64,000 bases of DNA, taken from the NCBI RefSeq assembly GCF_050433225.1, contig NZ_JBNPXQ010000001.1, positions 1,116,001 through 1,180,000 on the forward strand. Direction: 5' to 3'. The stretch comes from Sphingomonas_D zeicaulis. Lineage in GTDB: Bacteria > Pseudomonadota > Alphaproteobacteria > Sphingomonadales > Sphingomonadaceae. Below are positions 26,189 through 34,684 of this stretch, one piece after another. Every line of letters begins with the position of its first letter. Position 1 is the stretch's first letter. The notes beneath the pieces are model-generated. The model searched no databases and was not told where the DNA came from. It saw nothing but the letters and a program-made list of their open reading frames with translations. The position numbers and the translations under genes were made by a program.

Positions 26189-27394
26189 ATGGCGACGGCG
26201 CTCAGGATGGATGCGACGGATATCCCCAGTCCGGAAGAGCTGGTCGAGCGGGCGCGGGCGATGATTCCGGCGTTGCAGGCGCGGGCGCGCAGGGCGACGG
26301 CCGATCGAAAGGTGCCCGACGAATCGATCGTCGAGATGCAGGCGGCGGGCTTTTTCCGCGTGCTCCAGCCCAAACGCTGGGGCGGCTATGAGATGCATCC
26401 CAATGTCTTCTTCGACATCCTCAAGCTGATTGCCGAGGGCTGCATGTCGACGGGCTGGGTCTATGGCGTCGTCGGCTGCCATCCCTACGAACTCGCGCTG
26501 TTCTCCGATCGCGCGCAGACCGAGGTGTGGGGCGAGGACAATAGTGTGCTCGTCTCCTCCTCCTATCAGCCGGTTGGCAAGGTGGAGCATGCCGAGGGCG
26601 GTTTCTATCTCTCCGGGCGCTGGGGCTTTTCCTCGGGGTCGCAGCATTGCCAATGGGTGCTGCTCGGCGCGCTGGTGCCGCCCAAGGCGGAAGGGGAGGC
26701 GCCCGACATGCGCACCTTCCTGGTGCCCCGCGCCGATTATAGCATCGACGAGAAATGGGACACGTTCGGCTTGCAGGGCACGGGCAGCCATGACGTGGTG
26801 GTCGAGCGCGCGTTCGTGCCTGACTATCGCACCCACCGCGCAGCGGACGGCTTCCTGTGCACCAATCCGGGGCAGCAGGAGAACAAGGCGCCGCTGTTCA
26901 GCCTGCCCTGGGCGCAGATCTTCGTGCGCTCCGTTTCCTCCGCGGCGCTGGGCGGCACGCGCGCGGCGATCAACGCGGCAATGCGGATCGCGAAGGATCG
27001 CGTCTCGACCAATACCGGCAAGGCCTCCAAGACCGATCCGGTGCTGATGGCGGCGATCGCGCGGGCCTATGCGCAGCTCGTTGAGATGGAAGCGGCGCTG
27101 ACGGCGAGCTTCGACGCGGCACTGGCGAAGGCCGAGCGCGGCGAGCCGATGACGATGCAGGAACGCGCGCTCAACCGCTATCAGTCCTCCACCGTCGCGC
27201 GGCGCTGCGCCGATCTGGTCGACGATCTCATGCCGCTGCTGGGCGGCCGGGCGATCTACATGTCGAGCCCGATCGTGCAGCCCTGGCTCGACATCAATGC
27301 GGCGCGCGCGCACGTCGCCAATGATCCCAACAATATGGCGCCGGATCTGGTGAACACGCTGAACGGCGAACCGCCGTCCTTCCTGTTCCTCTGA
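26189..27394 (+). CDS. Flavin-dependent oxygenase, HsaA/acyl-CoA-dehydrogenase-fold
   Basis: 401 residues from the ATG at 26189, with GGAGGGA 5 bases upstream. The fold is that of group D flavin monooxygenases: an N-terminal helical domain (ELVERARAMIPALQARA), a middle strand domain (LSGRWGFSSGSQHCQWVLLG, then WDTFGLQGTGSHDVVVE) and a C-terminal four-helix part with LLGGRAIYMSSPIVQPWLD. These enzymes (HsaA, HpaB-related) hydroxylate a phenol using reduced flavin from a separate reductase. No reductase gene lies nearby. First gene of a six-gene plus operon. Confidence 0.88.
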   Translation: MATALRMDATDIPSPEELVERARAMIPALQARARRATADRKVPDESIVEMQAAGFFRVLQPKRWGGYEMHPNVFFDILKLIAEGCMSTGWVYGVVGCHPYELALFSDRAQTEVWGEDNSVLVSSSYQPVGKVEHAEGGFYLSGRWGFSSGSQHCQWVLLGALVPPKAEGEAPDMRTFLVPRADYSIDEKWDTFGLQGTGSHDVVVERAFVPDYRTHRAADGFLCTNPGQQENKAPLFSLPWAQIFVRSVSSAALGGTRAAINAAMRIAKDRVSTNTGKASKTDPVLMAAIARAYAQLVEMEAALTASFDAALAKAERGEPMTMQERALNRYQSSTVARRCADLVDDLMPLLGGRAIYMSSPIVQPWLDINAARAHVANDPNNMAPDLVNTLNGEPPSFLFL

Positions 27395-27427
27395 GCGGAC
27401 GACCATAAACCAGGAGAGGGAGCGGCA

Positions 27428-28243
27428 ATGACCGCGACATATACGCGAACCGCCTATCAGGTGGCGGGGGGATATGAGATCAGCATGGCGGAAGCCGGCA
27501 GCGGCCCCGCCGTGGCATTCCTGCACGGTAGCGGACCGGGGGCGTCGGGCGCATCCAACTTCCGGCTCAATGCCGATGAATTCGTCGCGGCGGGCTATCG
27601 CGTGCTGCTGCCCGACATGATCGGCTATGGCGCATCGTCGAAGCCCGAGGGCATCGACTATACGCTGCAACTCTTCACCGACACAGTGTTTGACGCGCTC
27701 GCTCAGGCCGGCGTGACGTCGGCAATCCTCGTCGGCAATTCGCTGGGCGGCGGCGTCGCGATGCAGATCGCGTTCGACCATCCGGGCTTTGTCGTGAAGC
27801 TGGTGATGATGGCGCCGGGCTGCATCGAGGAACTGCCGGTCTATTTCGCAATGCCCGGTATCGCCAAGATGAAGTCGAGTTTCGGCAGCCCGGAATTCTC
27901 GCTGGAGGACCAGCGCGCGCTGATCACGAACCTCGTCTACGATCCGTCGACCGTGACCGACGAACTGGTGGCGGAGCGTTATGCGGTGGCGCGGACCCAG
28001 TCCAAGGATGTGCTGGCGCGGATGCGCACGCCCAACCTCGCGCCGCGGCTGGGCGAACTGACCATGCCGATCTTCGGCTTTTGGGGGCTGCAGGACGATT
28101 TCTGCCCCGCCTCGGGCGCGCAGCGCTTCCTCGAAGCCTGCCCGGACGTGCGCTTTATGACCTTCAACGGCGTCGGCCACTGGGTGCAGGTGGAGCGCGC
28201 CGCCGAGTTCAACCGCTACGCTCTGGCCTTCCTCAATGGCTGA
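27428..28243 (+). CDS. Alpha/beta hydrolase, meta-cleavage-product hydrolase type
   Basis: 271 residues. The oxyanion region LHGSGPGASGASNFRLN closely follows the pattern of BphD/HsaD-type C-C hydrolases. The triad is S105 in VGNSLGGG, D223 in LQDDF and H251 in GVGHW. Such enzymes cleave the vinylogous 1,5-diketone formed by extradiol ring cleavage, giving a 2-hydroxypentadienoate and an acid. It starts 33 bases after the oxygenase gene and its end overlaps the hydratase gene by eight bases. Confidence 0.92.
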   Translation: MTATYTRTAYQVAGGYEISMAEAGSGPAVAFLHGSGPGASGASNFRLNADEFVAAGYRVLLPDMIGYGASSKPEGIDYTLQLFTDTVFDALAQAGVTSAILVGNSLGGGVAMQIAFDHPGFVVKLVMMAPGCIEELPVYFAMPGIAKMKSSFGSPEFSLEDQRALITNLVYDPSTVTDELVAERYAVARTQSKDVLARMRTPNLAPRLGELTMPIFGFWGLQDDFCPASGAQRFLEACPDVRFMTFNGVGHWVQVERAAEFNRYALAFLNG

Positions 28244-29015
28244 CCGGGGCGCCTGGGCGGAGACGCTCTACCGCGCGCTGCGCGACCGGCAGACCGTGCC
28301 GCCGCTGAGCGGGCAGGACGCGGCGCTGACGATCGACGATGCCTATGCGATCTCGCTCGCCGTCCTCGATCGGCGTACGGCGGATGGCGAGCGCGTTGTC
28401 GGCAAGAAGATCGGCGTCACCTCGAAGGCGGTGCAGGACATGCTGGGCGTACATCAGCCCGATTTCGGGTTCCTGACCGACCGGATGCTGATCGACGGCG
28501 AGACCATCGATATCGATGCGCACGGCCTGATCCAGCCGCGCGCCGAGGCCGAGATCGCGTTCATCCTGAAGAATCCGCTGAAGGGCCCCGGCGTCACCGC
28601 CGAACAGGTGATCACGGCGACGGAGAGCATCGCGCCCTGCTTCGAGATCGTCGACAGCCGCATCGCCGACTGGAAGATCGGCATCGTCGATACGGTGGCA
28701 GACAATGCCTCCTGCGGCGTGTTCGTGCTCGGCGAGGCGCGCGCGTCCGCCGCGACGCATGACCTGCCGGCGCTGCGCGTGACGGTGACCAAGAATGGCG
28801 AGCCGCTGTCCGAAGGCTATGGCTCGGCGGTGCAGGGATCGCCGGCTGAGGCGGTCGCGTGGCTCGCCAATACGCTCGGCGCCTATGGCGTCACGCTCGA
28901 TGCCGGGGACGTGATCCTTTCCGGCAGCCTCGTGCCGCTGGCGCCGGCCAAGGCGGGTGACGTCTTCGAAATGGAATTGCATGGCGTGGGGCGCGCGGCC
29001 GCCCGCTTCGTCTGA
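28236..29015 (+). CDS. 2-keto-4-pentenoate hydratase (2-hydroxypenta-2,4-dienoate hydratase)
   Basis: 259 residues of the fumarylacetoacetate hydrolase-like hydratase family (DmpE, MhpD, HsaE). Marks are GKKIGVTSKAVQDMLGVHQP, the metal-site region IQPRAEAEIAFIL and CFEIVDSRIADWKIGIVDTV. It adds water to 2-hydroxypenta-2,4-dienoate or a homologue to give 4-hydroxy-2-oxovalerate. Its ATG lies inside the hydrolase gene and the dehydrogenase starts ten bases after its stop, so all are translationally coupled. Confidence 0.95.
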   Translation: MADRGAWAETLYRALRDRQTVPPLSGQDAALTIDDAYAISLAVLDRRTADGERVVGKKIGVTSKAVQDMLGVHQPDFGFLTDRMLIDGETIDIDAHGLIQPRAEAEIAFILKNPLKGPGVTAEQVITATESIAPCFEIVDSRIADWKIGIVDTVADNASCGVFVLGEARASAATHDLPALRVTVTKNGEPLSEGYGSAVQGSPAEAVAWLANTLGAYGVTLDAGDVILSGSLVPLAPAKAGDVFEMELHGVGRAAARFV

Positions 29016-29025
29016 GGAGAATGCT

Positions 29026-29970
29026 GTGGCACGGGTGAAGGCGGCGATCATCGGATCGGGCAACATCGGCACCGACCTGATGATCAAGATGCTCAAATAT
29101 CCGCAGAATATGGAGCTGGCGGCGGTGGTCGGCATCGATCCCGCGTCGGAAGGGCTGGCAATGGCGCGCGAGCGCGGGGTGGCGACGACGCATGAGGGCA
29201 TCGACGGACTGAAGGCGTTGCCGGGCTATGACGAGATCGGCATCGTCTTCGACGCCACCTCCGCCTATGCGCACAAGGCGCACGATGCGGTGCTGCGAGG
29301 CGACGGAAAGCAGGTGGTGGACCTGACGCCAGCGGCGATCGGGCCGTTCACCGTGCCGCCGGTCAATATGGAGGCGCATCTCGACCAGTCCAATGTGAAC
29401 ATGGTGACATGTGGGGGGCAGGCGACGATCCCGATGGTGGCCGCGGTCAGCCGGGTGGCGACCGTCCATTATGCGGAGATCGTCGCCTCGGTCTCGTCGC
29501 GCTCGGCCGGGCCCGGCACGCGCGCCAATATCGACGAGTTCACCCGCACCACCGCGCGCGCGATCGAGGAGGTCGGCGGGGCGGCGCAGGGCAAGGCGAT
29601 CATCATCCTCAACCCGGCCGAACCGCCGATGATCATGCGCGACACCGTGTTCACCCTGTCGGAAGGCGCGGACGAGGAGACGATCCGCGCGTCTGTGAAG
29701 GCGATGGTCGAGGCGGTGCAGGCCTATGTGCCGGGCTATCGGCTGAAGCAGGAGGTGCAATTCGAGCGCTTCGGTGACAATAACCGGCTGAAGATCCCCG
29801 GCCGTGGGGAGTTCACCGGGCTGAAGACCTCGATCTTCCTCGAGGTCGAAGGGGCGGGCGACTATCTCCCCAGCTACTCGGGCAATCTCGACATCATGAC
29901 CGCCGCCGCCAAGGCGACCGGCGAACTGCTCGCGCAGAAGATCCTCGAAAAGCGGAAGGTGGCGGCATGA
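29026..29970 (+). CDS. Acetaldehyde dehydrogenase (acylating)
   Basis: 314 residues from a GTG at 29026, with GAGGAGA 7 bases upstream; the frame is open earlier but overlaps the hydratase. The N-terminal NAD site is IIGSGNIGTDLM, and the catalytic Cys is C129 in MVTCGGQATIP. Further family marks are SAGPGTRANIDEFT and PAEPPMIMRDTVF. It converts acetaldehyde or propanal plus CoA to the acyl-CoA and forms a channelling complex with the aldolase encoded next (DmpFG, HsaFG). Confidence 0.96.
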   Translation: MARVKAAIIGSGNIGTDLMIKMLKYPQNMELAAVVGIDPASEGLAMARERGVATTHEGIDGLKALPGYDEIGIVFDATSAYAHKAHDAVLRGDGKQVVDLTPAAIGPFTVPPVNMEAHLDQSNVNMVTCGGQATIPMVAAVSRVATVHYAEIVASVSSRSAGPGTRANIDEFTRTTARAIEEVGGAAQGKAIIILNPAEPPMIMRDTVFTLSEGADEETIRASVKAMVEAVQAYVPGYRLKQEVQFERFGDNNRLKIPGRGEFTGLKTSIFLEVEGAGDYLPSYSGNLDIMTAAAKATGELLAQKILEKRKVAA

Positions 29971-31007
29971 GCCGGTTCGACGTCGAGACCGACAAGCTCT
30001 ACATCCAGGATGTGACCTTGCGTGACGGCATGCACGCGATCCGCCACATGTATGGCATCGATCATGTCCGCAGCATCGCCAAGGCGCTCGACGAGGCCGG
30101 CGTCGATGCGATCGAGGTGGCGCATGGCGATGGCCTCAACGGCGCAAGCTTCAACTATGGCTTCGGCGCGCATACCGACTGGGAATGGCTGGAAGCGGTG
30201 GCCGAGGTGCTCGAACGCTCGGTGCTGACGACATTGATCCTGCCCGGCGTCGGCACGGTCGACGAACTGCGCCGTGCCTATGATCTGGGCGTGCGATCGG
30301 TGCGCGTCGCGACGCATTGCACCGAGGCGGATGTCTCGAAACAGCATATCGGCATCGCCCGCGACCTCGGCATGGACGTCGCCGGCTTTCTGATGATGAG
30401 CCACATGATCGAGCCCGAGGCGCTGGCGCAGCAGGCGGTGCTGATGGAATCCTATGGTGCGCACTGCGTCTATGTGACCGACAGCGGCGGCGCACTCGAC
30501 ATGGATGGCGTGCGCGATCGCTTCCGCGCCTATGATCGCGTGCTCAAGCCCGAAACGCAGCGCGGCATGCATGCGCATCACAATCTGTCGCTGGGCGTCG
30601 CCAATTCGATCGTCGCGGCGCAGGAAGGCGCGGTGCGCATCGACGCGAGCCTCGCCGGCATGGGCGCCGGCGCTGGCAACGCGCCGCTAGAGGTGTTCGC
30701 TGCCGCCGCTGACCGCAAGGGCTGGAACCACGGGACCGATGTGATGAAGCTGATGGATGCGGCGGAGGATCTCGTCCGTCCCCTGCAGGATCGGCCGGTA
30801 CGGGTGGACCGCGAGACATTGGCACTCGGCTATGCCGGGGTCTATTCGAGCTTCCTGCGCCACGCCGAGAAGGCGGCGGCGGATCATGGCCTCGATACCC
30901 GCACGATCCTCGTTGAACTCGGTCGCCGCCGCATGGTTGGTGGACAGGAGGACATGATCGTCGACGTCGCGCTCGACATGGTCAAGGCGCGCGAGGCGGC
31001 GGCGTGA
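29967..31007 (+). CDS. 4-hydroxy-2-oxovalerate aldolase
   Basis: 346 residues of the DmpG/HsaF type. The N-terminal metal site is DVTLRDGMHA, and the HMGL-like barrel continues with GADGLNGASF-type sequence (here HGDGLNGASFNYGFG), DSGGALDM and MHAHHNLSLGVANS. The C-terminal dehydrogenase-interaction domain is present. It splits 4-hydroxy-2-oxovalerate or a homologue into pyruvate and an aldehyde. Its ATG overlaps the dehydrogenase stop by four bases. Confidence 0.97.
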   Translation: MSRFDVETDKLYIQDVTLRDGMHAIRHMYGIDHVRSIAKALDEAGVDAIEVAHGDGLNGASFNYGFGAHTDWEWLEAVAEVLERSVLTTLILPGVGTVDELRRAYDLGVRSVRVATHCTEADVSKQHIGIARDLGMDVAGFLMMSHMIEPEALAQQAVLMESYGAHCVYVTDSGGALDMDGVRDRFRAYDRVLKPETQRGMHAHHNLSLGVANSIVAAQEGAVRIDASLAGMGAGAGNAPLEVFAAAADRKGWNHGTDVMKLMDAAEDLVRPLQDRPVRVDRETLALGYAGVYSSFLRHAEKAAADHGLDTRTILVELGRRRMVGGQEDMIVDVALDMVKAREAAA

Positions 31008-32491
31008 GCGAGGGATCGCTGCACCGGCCGCTGCCGGTGGACGCGGTGCCGGGCTGGGATATCGAGACCGACGTTGCCGTCATCGGCTTCGGCGCGTCGG
31101 GCGCCTGCGCTGCGCTGGAAGCGGCGCGGGGTGGGGCCCGCGTCACCTTGTTCGAGATGGCCTCTGGCAGCGGCGGCGCCTCGGCGCTGTCGGGCGGCGA
31201 GATCTATATCGGCGGCGGGACGGACGTGCAGCGTGCCGCGGGCTTCGAGGATGGCGTTGAGGCGCTTGCAGCCTATCTGAAGATGGCTGGCGGGCCGGAT
31301 GCCGATGTCGCCAAATGCGATCTCTATGCCGCCGAGAGCCTCGACCATTTTGCCTGGCTGAAGGCGCAGGGCGTACCCTATAAGGGCACCTTCGTGCCGG
31401 GCAAGATCATCGAGCCGGCAACCGACGACACGTTGATCTGGTCGGGCAGCGAGGAGGCCTGGCCCTATAGCGAGGCGGCGACGCCGGCGCCGCGCGGCCA
31501 TGTCATCCAGTGGGACGGCTGGGGCGGCGGCCGCAAGCTGGTCGACATCCTCGAACGCAATGCCCGCGCGGCCGGGGTCGAGGTGCGTACGGATGCGCGG
31601 GTCTTGTCGCTGATCGCCGATGGCCAGCAGGTCATGGGGCTGGTCGCTCGCATCGACAACCGTCCGGTCTATGTCCGAGCCGGCGCGGTGGTGATCTGCA
31701 CCGGCGGCTTTTGCATGAACAACGACATGCTGCGCCGCTATGCGCCCGGAGCGCTCAAGCTGACCGATCCGATCGGCGAGAATGACAACGGCTCGGGCAT
31801 ATTGATGGGGATGAGCGCCGGCGGCGACGCGATTCACATGGACGAGTTCTTCACCACCTGCCCGTGGATCATGCCTGAAAGTCTGGTGAAGGGCATCTTC
31901 GTCAACAGCCGCGGCCAGCGCTTCATCAACGAGGATTGCTATCATGGCCGGGTGAGCCGGATGATGGTCGACCAGCCCGGCGATCGCGTCTGGCTGCTCG
32001 TCGACAATGCGATCTTTGCGCGCCCGATCGAACTTGCGCGGATCGACATCGCCGCGGTCGGCGAGACCTGGGAAGAGGTAGAGCGCGAACTGGGACTTCC
32101 CGAAGACACGCTCGCCGCCACCGTCCGCACCTTCAACCGCTATGCGGCGGAGGGGCATGATCCGGTCTGCCACAAGGCGGCGAAATGGCTGAAGGTGCTG
32201 GACGAGCCGCCTTACGCCGCGCTCGAACTCAGCTTTCCCGGCAGCTATTTCTCCTTCTTCACGCTCGGCGGGCTGTCGACATTGCCGAGCGGCGAAGTGC
32301 TCGACCGGGGCGGTGCGCCGGTCCCCGGCCTGTTCGCCGCCGGCCGCGCGACATCAGGCCTGCCGCGCTCCGGGCATGGTTATAGTTCGGGGATGAGTCT
32401 CGCGGATTGCACCTTCTTCGGCCGCAAGGCGGGGCAAGCGGCGGCGGTGGCTGCGTTGGCGGCGGCGCGCGAGGAGGTCGTGGCGGCCTGA
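31004..32491 (+). CDS. FAD-dependent dehydrogenase, second KstD-like flavoprotein (FAD_binding_2)
   Basis: 495 residues from a GTG at 31004 that overlaps the aldolase stop (GTGA). The FAD motif is GFGASG at residues 28-33, then ASGSGGASALSGGEIYIGGG. The C-terminal site is LFAAGRATSGL with GYSSGMSLADCTFFGRKAG. It resembles the flavoprotein at 22067 in family and motifs but is 75 residues shorter and differs in the middle. It is the last gene of the plus operon and presumably oxidises a second position of the same substrate or an intermediate. Confidence 0.85.
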   Translation: MSEGSLHRPLPVDAVPGWDIETDVAVIGFGASGACAALEAARGGARVTLFEMASGSGGASALSGGEIYIGGGTDVQRAAGFEDGVEALAAYLKMAGGPDADVAKCDLYAAESLDHFAWLKAQGVPYKGTFVPGKIIEPATDDTLIWSGSEEAWPYSEAATPAPRGHVIQWDGWGGGRKLVDILERNARAAGVEVRTDARVLSLIADGQQVMGLVARIDNRPVYVRAGAVVICTGGFCMNNDMLRRYAPGALKLTDPIGENDNGSGILMGMSAGGDAIHMDEFFTTCPWIMPESLVKGIFVNSRGQRFINEDCYHGRVSRMMVDQPGDRVWLLVDNAIFARPIELARIDIAAVGETWEEVERELGLPEDTLAATVRTFNRYAAEGHDPVCHKAAKWLKVLDEPPYAALELSFPGSYFSFFTLGGLSTLPSGEVLDRGGAPVPGLFAAGRATSGLPRSGHGYSSGMSLADCTFFGRKAGQAAAVAALAAAREEVVAA

Positions 32492-32519
32492 TCGCTGGCC
32501 GCCACCACTTTCAGGCTCG

Positions 32520-33659
32520 TTATTTGGCGACCGAGACTTTGTAGACCATCACATGGTGGTAGGGCTTGCCGGGATCGACCCGAGCCGAGAGGAATTTCGG
32601 CTGATTGGGCGAGTCCGGGAATTTCTGCGGCTCCAGCGCGACGCCGTCACCCATGCGGTAGAGCGCGCCGCCCTTGCCGATATAGGTGCCATCGAGGAAG
32701 TTGCCGGTATAGAACTGCACGCCGGGCTCGGTGGTCAGCACTTCGAGCACCCGGCCCGATGCGGGATCTTCCAGTCGCGCGGCCAGTTCGGGCTTGGCAG
32801 TCGCGCCCTTGTCGAGCGCATAGTTGTGATCATAGCCGTGGCCGAAGCGGATCTGTTCGTCGCGGCCGTCGCGGATGCCGGGAACCAGCGCGTGGGGCGC
32901 CCGGAAGTCGAACACTGTGCCTTCGACCGCGCGTAGCTCGCCGGTTGGGATCAGCTTGTCGTTGACCGGCGTGTAGGCCTTGGCCGGGATTGTCAGCACA
33001 TGGTTCTCGGCGGTGCCGCCGCCCGCGAGGTTGAACAGCGCATGATTGGTCATGTTGACGACCGTGGGCTTGTCGGTGGTCGCGTCGAAGCTGATCGTCA
33101 GCGCGCCTTGTTCGTCCAGCGCATAGGTGACCGTAACGTCGAGCGCCCCCGGGTAGCCCTGCTCGCCGTCCGCACTCTTGTAGCTGAGCACCACGCTGGC
33201 AGAGGGGCCGCTCTTCAGCGAGCGCACCGCCCAGGCGACCTTGTCGAAACCCTTTTCACCGCCATGCAACGAGTTGACCTTGTCGTTCAGCGGCAGTTGG
33301 TAGGTCTTGCCATCAAGCGTGAAGCGGCCGCCGGAGATGCGGTTGGCATAGCGGCCGACAGTGACGCCGAAGTAATTGGGCTGCTCGACATAACCGTCGA
33401 GCTTGTCATAGCCGAGCAGGATGTCGGCCGGCTTTCCGGCCCGGTCCGGGGCGACCATCGTTTGCAGCGTGGCGCCATAGGTCAGGATCGTCGCCGAAAC
33501 GCCATGGCTGTTCTTGAGCGTGATCGCCTCGATCGCGGTGCCGTCCGCGAGCTTGCCCGCCGGGGCCCGGCTCGCCTCTCCGGCGATCGCCGTTCCATTC
33601 GCCAATTGGACCGCGGCCAGCCACGCCACCGCACCCAACAGCCTGCTTACCTTCCGCAT
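32520..33659 (-). CDS. Aldose 1-epimerase, secreted (GalM family)
   Basis: 379 residues with a signal peptide (LLGAVAWLAAVQLANGTAIA), so it acts in the periplasm. The GalM fold is clear: YGATLQTMVAPDR, GRYANRISGGRF, LHGGEKGFDKVAW, the catalytic His in NMTNHALFNLAG and the catalytic Glu in LTTEPGVQFYTGNF. It interconverts alpha and beta anomers of released sugars, here probably L-arabinose or galactose. It is downstream of the gntR-type gene on the same strand, 83 bases away, and the gap holds a possible operator. Confidence 0.95.
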   Translation of the reverse strand: MRKVSRLLGAVAWLAAVQLANGTAIAGEASRAPAGKLADGTAIEAITLKNSHGVSATILTYGATLQTMVAPDRAGKPADILLGYDKLDGYVEQPNYFGVTVGRYANRISGGRFTLDGKTYQLPLNDKVNSLHGGEKGFDKVAWAVRSLKSGPSASVVLSYKSADGEQGYPGALDVTVTYALDEQGALTISFDATTDKPTVVNMTNHALFNLAGGGTAENHVLTIPAKAYTPVNDKLIPTGELRAVEGTVFDFRAPHALVPGIRDGRDEQIRFGHGYDHNYALDKGATAKPELAARLEDPASGRVLEVLTTEPGVQFYTGNFLDGTYIGKGGALYRMGDGVALEPQKFPDSPNQPKFLSARVDPGKPYHHVMVYKVSVAK

Positions 33660-33707
33660 TGCCTTCTCCCCGTCGCTGGCGCCTGTCGCCGCGGCTTGGC
33701 GCCTCTC

Positions 33708-33727
33708 TTGTCTGACTATTCTGACAA
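33708..33727. promoter_or_regulatory. Candidate GntR-type operator upstream of the aldose epimerase gene
   Basis: TTGTC at 33708-33712 faces GACAA at 33723-33727, a 5-base dyad with a 10-base spacer containing TGACTATTCT. It is about 50 bases upstream of the epimerase start and just after the gntR-type stop. The core GTCTGACTA matches the GTCnGAGTA core of the sites at 34594 and 40912. Confidence 0.5.
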
Positions 33728-33742
33728 GCGCAAGTCGGCCGC

Positions 33743-34510
33743 TCAGCGTTCCATCGAGCTGCGCGTATCCTCCAGCGCGAGGTCGACCAGCGTGCGCATC
33801 GCCGTCGCCGCGGCACCCCCATCGCCGGCCGCGATCGCATCATAGACGCGGGCATGATCGGGGATCGGGTTGCGCGGCAAGGCGCGCGAGCGCTGCTTGA
33901 ACTGCGTCGTCCAGTTGACTGCGGCGCCGATGCTCGCGGTGAGCGCCATCAGTGCGTCGTTGTGCGTCGCCTGCAATATGGCGTTGTGAAAATCGCGGTC
34001 GGCGGCACGGCCGGCGTCGGTCGCCAAGGTGAAGCGCCGCATCGCCGCCAGCGCATCCTTCATCGTCTTCAGGTCGGCGCGGTCGCGCCGTTCCGCCGCC
34101 AGCCGGGCCGCGGCAGGCTCGACGATCGCACGCAGTTCGAAAAGATTCCGCACGAAGTCCACATCCGGCTCACCGGCGAACGCCCAGGCGAGCACATCGG
34201 GATCGAGCAGGTTCCAGCGGTTGCGCGGCAGCACGCGGGTGCCGGCCTTGGGTCGGCTTTCGACCAGGCCCTTGGCGGTCAGCACCTGCACCGCTTCGCG
34301 ATAGGCGCTGCGCGATACTTCGAGTTCCTCGGCGAAGGCGACCTCGCCCGAAAGCGTATCACCCGGGGCATATTCTCCCGAAACGATCGCGACGCCCAGC
34401 TTGTGCGCGACGGCGCCGTGCAGGCGACGACCGGGGCCCCGGGTCGGCCGCGGCGCGGGTGCGCTTTCCGCCTGGCCCTTTTCCTCGTCCGCCGCATTCG
34501 ATGGCATCAT
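33743..34510 (-). CDS. GntR-family (FadR subgroup) transcriptional regulator
   Basis: 255 residues from the first of two ATGs at 34510, with GGGGAGGA upstream; the open frame beyond is antisense to the next gene and not coding. The winged HTH spans residues ~30-95 (GEVAFAEELEVSRSAYREAV, then LVESRPKAGTRVLPR). An FCD effector domain follows (FELRAIVEPAAARLAAER, then DRDFHNAILQATHN). It is divergent from the L-arabinose catabolic genes, and the recurring GTCnGAsTA sites around this locus are its likely operators. Sugar-acid catabolism regulators commonly belong to this subgroup. Confidence 0.94.
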   Translation of the reverse strand: MMPSNAADEEKGQAESAPAPRPTRGPGRRLHGAVAHKLGVAIVSGEYAPGDTLSGEVAFAEELEVSRSAYREAVQVLTAKGLVESRPKAGTRVLPRNRWNLLDPDVLAWAFAGEPDVDFVRNLFELRAIVEPAAARLAAERRDRADLKTMKDALAAMRRFTLATDAGRAADRDFHNAILQATHNDALMALTASIGAAVNWTTQFKQRSRALPRNPIPDHARVYDAIAAGDGGAAATAMRTLVDLALEDTRSSMER

Positions 34511-34593
34511 CGCCGTCCTCCCCGCGTCACACCTAACAGCGAAGGTGGAGCCGGGAAACGACAAACATTGCCAATGCGCGCTTGCTCTAATAT

Positions 34594-34609
34594 GTCGGAG
34601 TAAATAAGC
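34594..34609 (+). promoter_or_regulatory. Candidate operator/promoter element before the arabinose operon
   Basis: The 16-mer GTCGGAGTAAATAAGC differs at one base from GTCTGAGTAAATAAGC at 40912, upstream of the TonB receptor. A TAATAT just upstream (34588-34593) could be a -10 element, placing the repeat at the transcript start, a usual repressor position. The gap separates the divergent gntR-type gene from the AraD1-family gene. Confidence 0.6.
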
Positions 34610-34684
34610 CGACGCGCGACGACGGCCGGTGGCCGTGACATGCGGACCGCGTCGCCTGGACGGCGCCTGAAGGGGAGAATGTTG

